DNA of 64,000 bases, taken from the NCBI GenBank assembly GCA_965216915.1, contig CBDCGS010000011.1, forward strand, positions 868,001-932,000. The letters run 5' to 3'. Shown here one piece after another: positions 16,542-26,169 of this stretch. Both the position numbers and the translations under genes were made by a program. The DNA comes from CBDCGS01 sp965216915. GTDB lineage: Bacteria > Pseudomonadota > Alphaproteobacteria > UBA828. The stretch's first letter is position 1. Each line of letters starts with the position of its first letter. The notes under the pieces were generated by a model. The model saw only the letters and a list, made by a program, of their open reading frames with translations, did no database searches and was not told the origin of the DNA.

Positions 16542-17453
16542 ATGGAACCCATCATCGGCCAGGGCAACGGGGCGGGCGACGCCGTCATCACCGAGACGAC
16601 GACCCAAGCCTTCGCGAAGGACGTGATCGAAGCCTCGATGGAAAGTCCGGTCATTGTCGACTTTTGGGCGCCCTGGTGCGGCCCGTGCAAGCAGCTCGCA
16701 CCGCTTCTCGAGAAGACGGTCAAGAACGCAGGCGGCAAGGTTAGGCTCGTCAAACTCAACATCGACGAGAACCCAGAGGTCGCGCAGCAACTCCGGATCC
16801 AATCGATCCCGGCCGTTTTCGCGTTCGACCGCGGCCAGCCGGTCGATGGCTTCGTCGGCGCTCAGCCCGAGAGCCAGATCAAGGCGTTCGTCGAGAGGCT
16901 CGCGGGTCCGATCGGCCCCTCACCCGTCGAGGAGGCCCTGACCCACGCCAAGGATGCGCTTGACGCGGGCGATCACGACACGGCATCGAACATCTATGCG
17001 CAGGTGATGCGCCAGGCGCCGGGCGAGCCGGGTGCGATTGCGGGCATGATCCGTTGCCTGATTGCCGCTGGCGACGTTGGCCCGGCGCGGGAGCTTGCCG
17101 ACGGGTTGGACGACGAGCTCCTCAAGAACCCCGACGTCGAGGGTGCGCTCGCGGCGCTGGCCCTCGCGGAGCAAGCCGGCGAGACCGCGGGCGGCGACGA
17201 CGCGGAACTGCGCAACCGTCTGAATCAGAACCCCAACGACCACCAGGCCCGCTTCGACCTTGCGATGGCGCACTATGCGGCGGGGCGCAACGAGGAAGCC
17301 GTCGACGAACTGGTCGAAATCGTGCGGCGCGACCGCGGTTGGAACGACGACGCAGCGCGCGAGCAGCTCCTGAAGTTCTTCGAGGCCTTCGGTCACGCGG
17401 ATCCCGTGACGGTGGACGGGCGCCGCAAGCTTTCTGCGATCCTGTTCGCCTGA
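16542..17453 (+). CDS. cnoX: Thioredoxin-TPR co-chaperone (CnoX/YbbN family)
   Basis: A 303-residue protein with an N-terminal thioredoxin domain (active site WCGPC, Cys46 and Cys49) and a C-terminal all-helical TPR region from about 125 on. CnoX proteins hold unfolding clients under oxidative stress and pass them to GroEL; those that keep CGPC can also reduce disulfides, unlike the E. coli protein, which has lost the first Cys. The cis-Pro loop SIPAVFAF is present. It starts the plus-strand group cnoX, LON-domain protein, Trm112-like, DUF971, which is a familiar alphaproteobacterial arrangement. Confidence 0.9.
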   Translation: MEPIIGQGNGAGDAVITETTTQAFAKDVIEASMESPVIVDFWAPWCGPCKQLAPLLEKTVKNAGGKVRLVKLNIDENPEVAQQLRIQSIPAVFAFDRGQPVDGFVGAQPESQIKAFVERLAGPIGPSPVEEALTHAKDALDAGDHDTASNIYAQVMRQAPGEPGAIAGMIRCLIAAGDVGPARELADGLDDELLKNPDVEGALAALALAEQAGETAGGDDAELRNRLNQNPNDHQARFDLAMAHYAAGRNEEAVDELVEIVRRDRGWNDDAAREQLLKFFEAFGHADPVTVDGRRKLSAILFA

Positions 17454-17469
17454 GCCCGCAGCAGGCGGC

Positions 17470-18138
17470 ATGAAGGCTCAAAGCGACACGGTTTCCTCCA
17501 TCGACGATTTGCCCCGCGTCGTCCCCATTTTTCCGCTCCCGGGCGTGCTTTTGCTGCCGCGGGGGCATCTGCCGCTCAACATCTTCGAGCCCCGCTATCT
17601 GCAGATGACGCAGGACGCGATGGCCGCCCACCGCATGGTCGGCATGATCCAGCCCGCCGACCCGCGCGCACCGCTCGACGCACCAGCGGTCTATCCGACC
17701 GGATGCATCGGCCGGATCACGTCCTACTCGGAGACCCCCGACAACCGTTATCTGATCACGCTCACCGGCGTTTGTCGCTTCAAGATCATTCGCGAGCTCG
17801 AGCCGAATGAGCTTCTCTACCGCCGCGTCGCCGCGGACTATGAGCCATTTGTCGAGGATCTCGCCGCCGGTGCGCCGATCGTGCTCGATCGGGGCCGCCT
17901 GATCCCGGCCCTCAAAGCGTTCTTCGACGCGCACGATCTCAGTGCGAACTGGGATGCGATCGACAAGTCCGATGACGAGTCCCTCGTGACCTGTCTCGCA
18001 ATGGCCTGTCCATTCGAGCCGAACGAGAAACAAGCACTGCTGGAGTGTGCGAGCGAGCGCGAGCGCGTTGCCATGATGCAGGCGTTGTTCGAGATGGCGG
18101 TGCACGAGCGCACCACGTCGGGCGCGACCTGCCAGTAG
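17470..18138 (+). CDS. LON peptidase substrate-binding domain protein (LonN only)
   Basis: A 222-residue protein made of the N-terminal substrate-recognition domain of Lon protease without ATPase or peptidase parts. The start region VVPIFPLPGVLLLPRGHLPL and the NIFEPRYLQM segment are characteristic. Its cellular role is not established. It lies 16 bases downstream of cnoX, so the two are probably cotranscribed, which suggests a protein quality-control setting. The ATG at 17470 is the only sensible start. Confidence 0.92.
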   Translation: MKAQSDTVSSIDDLPRVVPIFPLPGVLLLPRGHLPLNIFEPRYLQMTQDAMAAHRMVGMIQPADPRAPLDAPAVYPTGCIGRITSYSETPDNRYLITLTGVCRFKIIRELEPNELLYRRVAADYEPFVEDLAAGAPIVLDRGRLIPALKAFFDAHDLSANWDAIDKSDDESLVTCLAMACPFEPNEKQALLECASERERVAMMQALFEMAVHERTTSGATCQ

Positions 18139-18162
18139 CACCACCCGTTGAGGATTCGTGCG

Positions 18163-18363
18163 ATGCCAGAGACCTCGGCAACCGTGGACCCCAAGCTCCT
18201 GGAGGTTCTGGTGTGCCCCGTCACCAAGGAGCCCCTGCGCTACGACGCCGCGCGCCAGGAATTGATTAGCGAGGCCGCGCGGCTTGCCTATCCGATCCGC
18301 GACGGCATCCCGATCATGCTGCCAGACGAGGCACGCTCCCTCGACGACGAGCCCGTGCCGTGA
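18163..18363 (+). CDS. Trm112-like zinc-ribbon protein
   Basis: A 66-residue member of the Trm112/YcaR family. It has the DPKLLEVLVCPVTKEPLRYD segment and the later AYPIRDGIPIMLPDEA segment. Only one Cys is kept of the usual zinc ligands (in LVCPVTK), which is common in proteobacterial members. Eukaryotic and archaeal Trm112 activates methyltransferases; in bacteria the role is poorly known. The ATG at 18163 has GAGG 9 bases upstream; a TTG five codons earlier is in frame but less likely. The next gene overlaps by 4 bases. Confidence 0.88.
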   Translation: MPETSATVDPKLLEVLVCPVTKEPLRYDAARQELISEAARLAYPIRDGIPIMLPDEARSLDDEPVP

Positions 18364-18731
18364 ACACCGCCGTCGACCAGCATCCATGGCCGACCGAGAT
18401 CCGGTACAAAAAGGAGGAAAAGATCGTCGAGATCGACTTCGACGACGATCGAAGCTTCCGCCTGCCGGCCGAATTGCTGCGCGTCGAGAGCCCCTCGGCA
18501 GAGGTGATGGGCCACGGCGAAGGGAAGACGATCGTCGCCGGCCGCCGGCATGTCGGTATCACGGCGATCGATCCGGTGGGCAACTACGCGGTCCGCGTCA
18601 CCTTTGACGACCTGCACAACACCGGAATCTATTCATGGGCCTATCTACGCCACCTCGGCGAGAATCGCGATGCGATTTGGCTCGCCTACCTCGACGCGCT
18701 CGATGCACGGGGCCTGAGCCGTGATCCCTGA
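18360..18731 (+). CDS. DUF971 (gamma-butyrobetaine hydroxylase-like N-terminal domain) protein
   Basis: A 123-residue protein of the DUF971 family, the domain that forms the N-terminus of gamma-butyrobetaine hydroxylase and some Fe-S assembly scaffolds. Recognised by the YKKEEKIVEIDFDD start and the NYAVRVTFDDLHNTGIYSW stretch; the chain has no Cys. It starts with GTG inside the stop of the Trm112-like gene, so translation is coupled. The gene ends 8 bases before the convergent ubiH-like gene. Confidence 0.88.
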   Translation: MNTAVDQHPWPTEIRYKKEEKIVEIDFDDDRSFRLPAELLRVESPSAEVMGHGEGKTIVAGRRHVGITAIDPVGNYAVRVTFDDLHNTGIYSWAYLRHLGENRDAIWLAYLDALDARGLSRDP

Positions 18732-18739
18732 CAAGCAAA

Positions 18740-19990
18740 TCAAAGCGGCTCGCCCCGCGTGAGACGTGGCAGCTCCCCGACCAGTCCCATCGCATGCCGC
18801 ATGAAGGTCCGCTTCAGCGGCGGCACCTGATTGACCGCGGCAAGGCCGATATCCCGTGCCAAGCCGACGAGCGGGCGCTCATTCGAGAATAGGCGGTTCA
18901 GCCCATCGGTCACGCCCACCAACACGATCGTATCGAACCGGCGCCAGCGCTCATAACCGCGCAACATATCGGGCGAACCGATATCGAGACCGAGGCGCGC
19001 GCGATCGACGATCATCTCGGCGAGCGCGGCGACGTCGCGAATGCCCAGGTTGAAGCCCTGCCCCGCGATCGGATGGATTGCGTGCGCCGCATCGCCGACG
19101 AGAGCGAGCCGTTCGCCCACGTATCGTTTCGCATGGGTGAGCGCGAGCGGATAGCTCCAGCGCGGACCGACGACCTCGAGCGTCCCGAGGAAATCGCCAA
19201 AGCGGCGGGCCAGCTCGCGGTGAAACGTGGCTGGATCGGCGTCGACGAGGGTCGGCGCGAGGCTAGCGTGCTCCGTCCAAACCAGAGACGATCGGTCACC
19301 GCGCATCGGCAGAATCGCGAATGGTCCGGCGGGTAAGAACCGCTCGTGCGCGATGCCGCGGTGCGGGCGCTCATGGGCGACGGTGCAAACGATCCCCGTT
19401 TGCGGATAGGACCAGTGCACCGTGTCGATGTTCGCCGCGGCGCGCGTGCGTGAGTGTCGGCCGTCCGCCGCGATTGCCAGACGCGCGCGGACGACCCGGC
19501 CGTCCGCAAGCGCCGCCTCAACACGGTGACCGTCGACGGTAAAACCCTCGACTGCCACCGGGGCAAGGTAACGCACGGTTGAAAGCGCCTGGGCGCGGGC
19601 GTGCAACGCTTGGCGCATATGACGGTTCTCGACGATATGACCGAGCGGGTCGGCGCCCACCTCGGCATGGTCATAGTGTAGGAAGAGTGGCGCGTCGCCA
19701 TCGGAGACGCGTATCTCCAGGATCGGCTCGGCATCGCGCGCCACGCCGGCCCATACACCGAGGCCCTCCAACACGCGCTTCGATCCCTGCGCAATCGAGC
19801 AAACCCGCCCGTCGAATGCGGACCCCTGCATCACCGCAGGGTCAACGCCGTCGATGACAGCCGTTTCGAGACCGGCGCCGCCGAGCGCGATCCCGATCGT
19901 AAGCCCGACCAACCCGCCACCAATCACGACAACATCGACGGTTAACCGATCGGCGGTTGCGGCTCTGTCCGATTGACCCTCCTTAGACAT
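18740..19990 (-). CDS. UbiH/UbiF/COQ6-family FAD-dependent hydroxylase (ubiquinone biosynthesis)
   Basis: A 416-residue flavin monooxygenase of the family that hydroxylates the ubiquinone ring. The FAD dinucleotide motif VVIGGGLVGLTIGIAL is near residues 20-35, the FDGRVCSIAQGS segment follows near 60, and the second FAD motif GDAAHAIHPIAGQGFNLGI is near 300. The position on the ring (C5, C6 or C1) cannot be fixed from sequence; alphaproteobacteria often use one broad-specificity enzyme (UbiL/UbiM types). It is divergent from the amidase gene. Confidence 0.88.
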   Translation of the reverse strand: MSKEGQSDRAATADRLTVDVVVIGGGLVGLTIGIALGGAGLETAVIDGVDPAVMQGSAFDGRVCSIAQGSKRVLEGLGVWAGVARDAEPILEIRVSDGDAPLFLHYDHAEVGADPLGHIVENRHMRQALHARAQALSTVRYLAPVAVEGFTVDGHRVEAALADGRVVRARLAIAADGRHSRTRAAANIDTVHWSYPQTGIVCTVAHERPHRGIAHERFLPAGPFAILPMRGDRSSLVWTEHASLAPTLVDADPATFHRELARRFGDFLGTLEVVGPRWSYPLALTHAKRYVGERLALVGDAAHAIHPIAGQGFNLGIRDVAALAEMIVDRARLGLDIGSPDMLRGYERWRRFDTIVLVGVTDGLNRLFSNERPLVGLARDIGLAAVNQVPPLKRTFMRHAMGLVGELPRLTRGEPL

Positions 19991-20042
19991 GACCTACACT
20001 TTCGCGTCGCTTCACGAGAGAGTATCGCAAACCGGGGGCCCC

Positions 20043-21422
20043 GTGACTCAGGAATGGCACAACATGACCGCGTGCGCCCTCGGCGATGCGATCGAGCGCG
20101 GGACCATTGATCCCTGCGATTTGACCGAGCACTTCCTCGCCCGTATCGCGGCCGTTGATAGCGACCACGCGATCTATCTCCGCACCACTGGGTCCCGCGC
20201 TCGCGCCGAGGCCGCGGCCGCCCGCGTGCGGGCCCGCCGTGGCTTGCGCGCCTCGCCGCTGGATGGGGTGCCGATCTCGTGGAAGGACCTGTTCGACACC
20301 GCGGGTGACGTGACCAGCCACGGCACGTTGGCGCTGGCGGAGCGGGTGGCGGAGCGGGACGCCGAGGTCGTCGCTCGCGCCACGCGCGCCGGGCTCGTCT
20401 GCCTCGGGAAAACCAACCAGAGTGAGTTCGCCTTCTCGATCCTTGGCCTCAATCCGAAGCTTGGAACACCCCCCAACCCCTTCGATACCGCGGTCGACCG
20501 GCTTCCGGGCGGCTCCTCGTCCGGCGCCGCGGTCTCGCTATCGCGCGGGCTTGCAGCCGGCGCGATCGGCTCCGATACGGGTGGGTCGGTCCGCGTGCCA
20601 GCGGCTTGGAATGGGCTGGTCGGCCTCAAAACGAGCTTCGGCAACCTCCCGCTTGACGGCACTCTCGGCCTCAGCACAACCATGGACACGGCCGGCCCGC
20701 TTGCCCGGGATGTTGCCGACGCGGCGGCGCTCTACGCGGTCATGGGCGCGCGTTTCGGTGCCGGCAACCCGCATCCGCCGGACCTCAACGGAGCGCGGCT
20801 CGACCGACTGGCCCTCGCGCTGCCGAGCGATGTCGCCTGGGACGGGTTGGATCCCGGCGTCGAGGAGGCCGCGCGCGGCGCGATTGAGACGCTCGCGCGC
20901 GCCGGATGTGCGGTGAAGCAGGTACCGGTGCCCGAGTTTCGCGACACCGAGGCGTTGATTGGGCATTTCGGCCCCTATCACGCGGCCGAGTGCCATGCTC
21001 TCTGGCACGATGTCATCGACGCACGACCGGATTTGATCCACACGCCGATCCTCGAGCGCATCCGATTGGGCAAGCAAATGAGCGCCTCGGACACCGAGGA
21101 GGCGAAGCAAACGCTCCACCGGCAAGCCGCCAGTTTGCACCGCCGAATGGCCGATGGGCAGCTGCTCACAATGCCCACGGTTGCGATCGGTCCGCCGCCG
21201 ATCGCCGATCTCGAGGCCGATATTGAGGTCTGGAAGGCCACCAACGTCGCCGCGCTTCGCAATACGCGGTTTGGCAACTTCCTGGACTGTTGTGCCCTCA
21301 CCCTGCCCTGCGGCCACGACCACCACGGCATTCCGGTTGGTCTGATGCTAATGGCGGCGCCCTTCGAGGAAGAGCGATTGCTTCGCGCCGGCGCGCTGAT
21401 CGAAGCCGCGCTGAACAAATAG
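20043..21422 (+). CDS. Amidase signature family hydrolase
   Basis: A 459-residue Ser-cisSer-Lys amidase. The catalytic Lys is in ISWKDLFDTAGD, the Ser-rich loop is PGGSSSGAAVSL and the nucleophile region is SDTGGSVRVPAAWNGLVGLK. The N-terminal helix TACALGDAIERGTIDPCDLT is the usual family start. I chose the GTG at 20043 because the residues after it (MTQEWHNMTA) match the pattern of close relatives; an ATG at 20064 is an alternative, and a more upstream ATG at 19989 would overlap the divergent ubiH-like gene. The substrate is unknown. Confidence 0.87.
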   Translation: MTQEWHNMTACALGDAIERGTIDPCDLTEHFLARIAAVDSDHAIYLRTTGSRARAEAAAARVRARRGLRASPLDGVPISWKDLFDTAGDVTSHGTLALAERVAERDAEVVARATRAGLVCLGKTNQSEFAFSILGLNPKLGTPPNPFDTAVDRLPGGSSSGAAVSLSRGLAAGAIGSDTGGSVRVPAAWNGLVGLKTSFGNLPLDGTLGLSTTMDTAGPLARDVADAAALYAVMGARFGAGNPHPPDLNGARLDRLALALPSDVAWDGLDPGVEEAARGAIETLARAGCAVKQVPVPEFRDTEALIGHFGPYHAAECHALWHDVIDARPDLIHTPILERIRLGKQMSASDTEEAKQTLHRQAASLHRRMADGQLLTMPTVAIGPPPIADLEADIEVWKATNVAALRNTRFGNFLDCCALTLPCGHDHHGIPVGLMLMAAPFEEERLLRAGALIEAALNK

Positions 21423-21587
21423 TTAGCTTGACAATAATATTGACAGCACCCTTGTTCGCCGAAAGCGAGCGTCGCATTCCCTTGGACTGACGCCTCGTGA
21501 TAAATTAGAGTCAATCGTGAATAGCTTTGTGTAACCCCTTGTGAGGAGTGGCCGCAGCGCGACAGCGTAAGTGGCCCGATCACACTC
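21423..21587 (+). promoter_or_regulatory. AT-richer gap before ftsK, probable promoter region
   Basis: The 165 bases hold two TTGACA hexamers (in the first 30 bases) and a later AT-rich run (GTGATAAATTAGAGTCAATC). No single -35/-10 pair with good spacing stands out. The base composition change against the GC-rich flanks is the main signal. No gene is seen. Confidence 0.3.
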
Positions 21588-23993
21588 GTGGCGACCAACG
21601 CAGCACAGGTTGAACGCGTGCCCTTCTTCACCGAAGGCGCGCACCGATTTTTCAAGCGGCGCCTTCTCGAGGCGGTCGGCGTGGGACTGATTGCGCTCGG
21701 CGGTGCGCTGAGTGCGGCGTGCGCGACCTTCCGCGTGGCCGATCCTTCGTTCAACACGGCGAGCGAGGGGCCGATCCGTAACATTCTCGGTGCACCCGGG
21801 TCCTATGCCGCCGATCTCGTGCTGCAAACGCTCGGGCTCGGGGTGATTCCGGTGGTGGCGCTGCTCTTGGCTTGGGGCTGGGCGTTCCTCTCCCACCGCG
21901 GGCTTGGCATCGCGTGGTTGCGCCTCGGCCTGGCACCGTTCGCCCTGGTGTTCGCCGCGATCGGCTGCGCGGCCGTGGGCGCCCCGGCGGCCTGGCCGAT
22001 TCCTGCCGGGCTTGGCGGCATTGCGGGCGCGGTCATGCTCGATGGCATCTTGCCGACCACCGAGGCCTGGGGCATCGGCGCGACTTTGATCGCCGTGATC
22101 GCGCTCGCACTCGCTTTCGTAAGCCTCGCAGGGGCCGCGGGTCTTCCGTGGCGCGAATGGCGCGCGATCGGTCGTGCCGGCTGGCGCATGCTCACCGTCT
22201 GTGGACGCGCCTTGCTCCGCACCGCGCAGTGGGCTCTTGCCCGCCCGTGGCCGCATTTCACGCGCGAGAGAACGCGCGACCCTGACAAGGCCGAGGCGCG
22301 GCGCGGCAAGGCACCCGCCGGCCGCGGCCCGCGCCGGGAGCCGATGCTCGCGGGCACCGCGCCGCCGCCACCGCGCGAGATCGCGGTGCCGACCTCGAAG
22401 ACCAGCGTCGTCGAAACGCGCAAGGCGGTCGCGAAAGCGGGCAAGCGTGCGGCGCGGGAGAGCCAGCCCGCGCTCGATCTCGAAGATTCGGGCGAGCATG
22501 AGCTGCCGCCACTCACCCTGCTTACCGACGCGCCCGCGCCGAGTCGACACGCAGACGCATCGGAAGCGGCGCTTCGGCAAAACGCCGACATGCTGATCTC
22601 GGTGCTGGAGGACTTTGGCGTCTACGGCCATATCACGCGCGTGCGGCCGGGCCCCGTGGTCACGCTTTACGAGCTGGAGCCTCAAGCCGGCACCCGCACC
22701 TCACGCGTGATCGGCCTAAGTGATGATATTGCCCGCTCGATGAGCGCGATCTCGGTGCGCGCGGCGACCATCCGCGGCCGCAGCGTCATCGGCATCGAGC
22801 TCCCCAACAACGAGCGCGAAACCGTGTTCCTCCGCGAGCTTCTCTCGAGCTCGGCCTATGAGCGCACCGCGAGCGTGCTGACCCTCGCGCTCGGCAAGGA
22901 CATTGGCGGCAGCCCGGTGATCGCGGATCTTGCGCGCATGCCGCATTTGCTCGTGGCGGGCACGACCGGCTCTGGCAAGTCGGTCGCGATCAACTCGATG
23001 ATCCTCTCGCTGCTCTATCGGCTGCCGCCCGAGCAATGCCGGCTCATCATGATCGACCCCAAGATGCTCGAGCTCTCGGTCTACGACGACATTCCCCACC
23101 TCCTCACGCCCGTGGTCACTGACCCCGCCAAGGCAGTGGTCGCGCTGAAATGGACGGTGCGCGAGATGGAATCGCGCTACCGGGCCATGTCGAAGCTCGG
23201 CGTGCGCAACATCGTCGGCTACAACAAGCGCCTCGCCGAAGCGCACAAGAAAGGCGAGCGGCTGACCCGACGGGTGCAAACGGGGATCGATCCCGATACG
23301 GGTGAATCGATCCACGAGGAGCTCGACCTGGAGCTCGAGCCGATGCCGTTCATCGTCGTCGTGGTCGACGAGATGGCCGATCTCATGCTCGTTGCCGGCA
23401 AGGACATCGAGGGCGCGGTGCAACGCCTGGCCCAGATGGCGCGCGCGGCGGGCATTCATCTCATCATGGCCACGCAACGCCCCTCGGTCGACGTGATCAC
23501 CGGCACGATCAAGGCCAATTTCCCGACCCGGATCAGCTTCCAGGTCACGTCGAAGATCGACAGCCGGACGATCCTTGGCGAACCGGGTGCCGAGCAGCTA
23601 CTCGGCCAGGGCGACATGCTCTATCTGGAGGGCGGCGGCCGCCTCACGCGGGTGCACGGCCCGTTCGTGAGCGACGCCGAGGTCGAGCGTGTCACGGATT
23701 TCCTCCGGTCCCAAGGTGCGCCCGACTACGTGGAGGGTGTGACCGAGGAGCCCGAAGCCGGCCCGATCGACGTCGGCGACGCGGCCTCGGACGATCCGCT
23801 CTACGACGAGGCGGTCGCTCTGGTCGCGCGCGAGCGCAGAGCCTCGACTAGCTTCATCCAACGGCACTTGCAGATCGGCTACAACCGCGCCGCGCGGATC
23901 ATCGAGCGCATGGAATCGGAAGGCGTGGTTGGCCAGGCCAACCATGTGGGCAAGCGCGAGGTGCTCGTCATGGACCACAGCGGGGCGGATTAG
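21588..23993 (+). CDS. ftsK: DNA translocase FtsK
   Basis: An 801-residue septum-associated DNA pump that clears and orients chromosome ends at division. The N-terminal region (about 20-200) has four hydrophobic helices; a Pro/Arg/Ala-rich linker (about 215-310) is short. The alpha/beta motor follows: the Walker A motif GTTGSGKS, the Walker B strand in FIVVVVDEMADLM and the FtsK hallmark MIDPKMLELSVYDDIPHLL. The C-terminal gamma domain (TSFIQRHLQIGYNRAARIIE) reads KOPS-type sequences. GTG start. Downstream comes lolA, a classic alphaproteobacterial neighbour. The 165-base gap before it is AT-richer than its surroundings and may carry the promoter. Confidence 0.95.
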   Translation: MATNAAQVERVPFFTEGAHRFFKRRLLEAVGVGLIALGGALSAACATFRVADPSFNTASEGPIRNILGAPGSYAADLVLQTLGLGVIPVVALLLAWGWAFLSHRGLGIAWLRLGLAPFALVFAAIGCAAVGAPAAWPIPAGLGGIAGAVMLDGILPTTEAWGIGATLIAVIALALAFVSLAGAAGLPWREWRAIGRAGWRMLTVCGRALLRTAQWALARPWPHFTRERTRDPDKAEARRGKAPAGRGPRREPMLAGTAPPPPREIAVPTSKTSVVETRKAVAKAGKRAARESQPALDLEDSGEHELPPLTLLTDAPAPSRHADASEAALRQNADMLISVLEDFGVYGHITRVRPGPVVTLYELEPQAGTRTSRVIGLSDDIARSMSAISVRAATIRGRSVIGIELPNNERETVFLRELLSSSAYERTASVLTLALGKDIGGSPVIADLARMPHLLVAGTTGSGKSVAINSMILSLLYRLPPEQCRLIMIDPKMLELSVYDDIPHLLTPVVTDPAKAVVALKWTVREMESRYRAMSKLGVRNIVGYNKRLAEAHKKGERLTRRVQTGIDPDTGESIHEELDLELEPMPFIVVVVDEMADLMLVAGKDIEGAVQRLAQMARAAGIHLIMATQRPSVDVITGTIKANFPTRISFQVTSKIDSRTILGEPGAEQLLGQGDMLYLEGGGRLTRVHGPFVSDAEVERVTDFLRSQGAPDYVEGVTEEPEAGPIDVGDAASDDPLYDEAVALVARERRASTSFIQRHLQIGYNRAARIIERMESEGVVGQANHVGKREVLVMDHSGAD

Positions 23994-24070
23994 GCGGCCG
24001 CGCGGTCGAGAACGATCACCCAACACGCTCGCTTGGCAGCGATGCCGGCGTGCCCTACATAGGAAGGGCC

Positions 24071-24739
24071 ATGACCGCTTTTCGCGCATGCCTTCGGCCC
24101 ATCGGGCGCTTCGGAGCGGCCTGTCTCCTCATTGCGGTTGCGCTTTGCGCTGCGCTACCCGTCGCGGCGCAAGAGACCGAGCCTGCCTCTCTCACGGAAG
24201 AGGACGAAGCGCTGCTCGCGCGGGTCGAGAATTACTTCAACGCCATCCAGTCACTCCGTTCCTTGTTCCTCCAGATCGCACCCGATGGCGCGGTCGCCGA
24301 GGGCACGTTCTACCTGCGCCGGCCCGGACAGCTCCGAGTCGAATACGACCCACCGGTCCCGATCCTGATCGTCGGTGACGGATTGTTCCTCCACTACCAC
24401 GATACGGAGGTCGACCAGGTGAGCGACTGGCCGATCTTCGACACGCCCTTGGGCTCGCTGAGCCGCGACGAGGTGCGGTTCAACGAAGACCTGGTCGTGA
24501 CGGACATCGCGCGGCGCCCTGCGCGATTCGAGATCACCGTGATCCAGCGCGACGACCCGGGCCTCGGGAGCCTGACACTGATCTTCGAGGACGCGCCGCT
24601 CCAGCTCAGGCAGTGGCGCGTGCAGGACGCCCAAGGCCTGATCACCACCGTTTCCCTGCTCGGCCTCGAGACGAACATTCAGCTCAGCACAAAGCTTTTC
24701 GTGTTCGACGACCCGCGCGAACCCGACAACATTCGCTAG
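24071..24739 (+). CDS. lolA: Outer-membrane lipoprotein carrier protein LolA
   Basis: A periplasmic 222-residue chaperone that takes lipoproteins from the LolCDE complex to the outer membrane. A signal peptide is clear (GAACLLIAVALCAALPVAAQ, cleavage after AQ or similar near 35). The mature chain keeps the LolA pattern: NAIQSLRSLFLQIAPDG, then EGTFYLRRPGQLRVEYDPP and the WRVQDAQGLITTVSL strands. The ATG at 24071 has AGGAAGG 4 bases before it and is preferred to an in-frame codon at 24050. It lies directly after ftsK, as in many alphaproteobacteria. Confidence 0.92.
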   Translation: MTAFRACLRPIGRFGAACLLIAVALCAALPVAAQETEPASLTEEDEALLARVENYFNAIQSLRSLFLQIAPDGAVAEGTFYLRRPGQLRVEYDPPVPILIVGDGLFLHYHDTEVDQVSDWPIFDTPLGSLSRDEVRFNEDLVVTDIARRPARFEITVIQRDDPGLGSLTLIFEDAPLQLRQWRVQDAQGLITTVSLLGLETNIQLSTKLFVFDDPREPDNIR

Positions 24740-24749
24740 CGATCACGCG

Positions 24750-26126
24750 ATGGGCTCGGCGCGCCGGCGCGGCGAGACCGATCAGCACCTCCCGCTCCTT
24801 CGCGACCGGGCGTGGCACCGTCGGGTGTGGCGGCTCGCTTGGCCGATGATCCTGTCCAACATTTCGGTGCCTCTGTTGGGCGCCGTCGACACCGCCGTGA
24901 TCGGGCACTTGCCCGCGCCACACTATTTGGGTGCCGTGTCGGTCGGCACGCTCATCTTCAACACCCTCTATTTCGGCTGCAATTTCTTGCGCATGGGAAC
25001 GACCGGGCTGACGGCGCAGGATGTCGGCGCCGGCGATGCCGACGGCGTCCGCGCGACGCTGGTCCGGGCCGTCCTGATCGGCGGTGTCATCGCGGTCTTG
25101 CTGCTCGTGCTACAGGGGCCGATCGGCTGGGCGGCCTTCGCCCTGATCGGGCCGAGCGCGGCCGTGGCAGCGGAGGGCGAGGCCTATTTCTTCGTACGCA
25201 TTTGGGGCGCGCCCGCGGCGCTCGTCAACGTCGCGCTGGTCGGCTGGTTCATCGGTCTGCAGAACACCCGCGCCGCGCTCGTGCTTCTGCTATCGGTCAA
25301 CGGCCTCAACATGGTGCTCGATCTGGTGTTCGTGCTCTGGCTCGAACTGGCGGTTGTTGGCGTCGCGTGGGCGACGTTGATCGCTGAATATGCTGGCACC
25401 GCGCTTGGCGTCGTGCTCGCCGCGCGGCTTGCCCGCAGCCATGGTGGGCATTGGCGGCGCGCCCGAATCTTCGAGGGGATGGCGCTCCGCCGTTTCGCGG
25501 CGGTCAACCGCGACATCTTCCTACGAACGCTCTTCGCGATCACCGTTTTCGCAATTTTCACGGCGATGGCGGCACGGCTTGGCGATCTGGTGCTTGCGGC
25601 CAACGCGGTGCTCCTCAATTTCGTCGTCTTTTTCAACTACGCCTTCGACGGGTTCGCGTTCGCCGCGGAGGCCTTGACCGGCAGAGAGCTCGGCGCACGC
25701 CGACGCCGCGCGCTGGCCCGCGCCATTCACGTGTCGCTCCTTTGGTGCGCCCTCAGCGCGCTTCTCACCGTCGCCGTTTTCGGCCTTATGGGTGATCTGA
25801 TCATCCGAGCACTCACCGATCTGCCAATGGTGCGCGACGCCGCCGGCGCATACTTACCTTGGCTCATCGGCCTGCCGGTGGTCGGCGTTTGGGCGATCCT
25901 CTTCGATGGCGTGTTCACCGGCACAACCCGCACGGCCGAGATGCGTAATACGATGCTGCTCGCGTTCATCGTTTTCGTGCCCACGGCCTGGTTGCTGCGC
26001 GATGCCATGGGCAATCACGGCCTCTGGCTTGCTCTCACAATCTTTTACGGCGTCCGCGGGCTCGCGCTCATGTTTCTCTATGCACGCATTGAACGGCGGG
26101 GCGGCTTTCTCATCGGGCGCGCATGA
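24750..26126 (+). CDS. MATE family efflux transporter (DinF-like)
   Basis: A 458-residue inner-membrane exporter with about twelve helices in two MATE repeats. WPMILSNISVPLLGAVDTAV near the N-terminus is the usual first helix, and the later LLNFVVFFNYAFDGFAFAAE segment marks the DinF subgroup. MATE pumps expel cationic compounds using Na+ or H+ gradients. It starts 10 bases after the lolA stop and may be cotranscribed; here it replaces the direct lolA-xthA adjacency seen in relatives. Confidence 0.9.
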   Translation: MGSARRRGETDQHLPLLRDRAWHRRVWRLAWPMILSNISVPLLGAVDTAVIGHLPAPHYLGAVSVGTLIFNTLYFGCNFLRMGTTGLTAQDVGAGDADGVRATLVRAVLIGGVIAVLLLVLQGPIGWAAFALIGPSAAVAAEGEAYFFVRIWGAPAALVNVALVGWFIGLQNTRAALVLLLSVNGLNMVLDLVFVLWLELAVVGVAWATLIAEYAGTALGVVLAARLARSHGGHWRRARIFEGMALRRFAAVNRDIFLRTLFAITVFAIFTAMAARLGDLVLAANAVLLNFVVFFNYAFDGFAFAAEALTGRELGARRRRALARAIHVSLLWCALSALLTVAVFGLMGDLIIRALTDLPMVRDAAGAYLPWLIGLPVVGVWAILFDGVFTGTTRTAEMRNTMLLAFIVFVPTAWLLRDAMGNHGLWLALTIFYGVRGLALMFLYARIERRGGFLIGRA

Positions 26127-26169
26127 GGCTCGCTTGCCAGCGCTCGTTTGCCCGTGTTAGCTGGGTTGG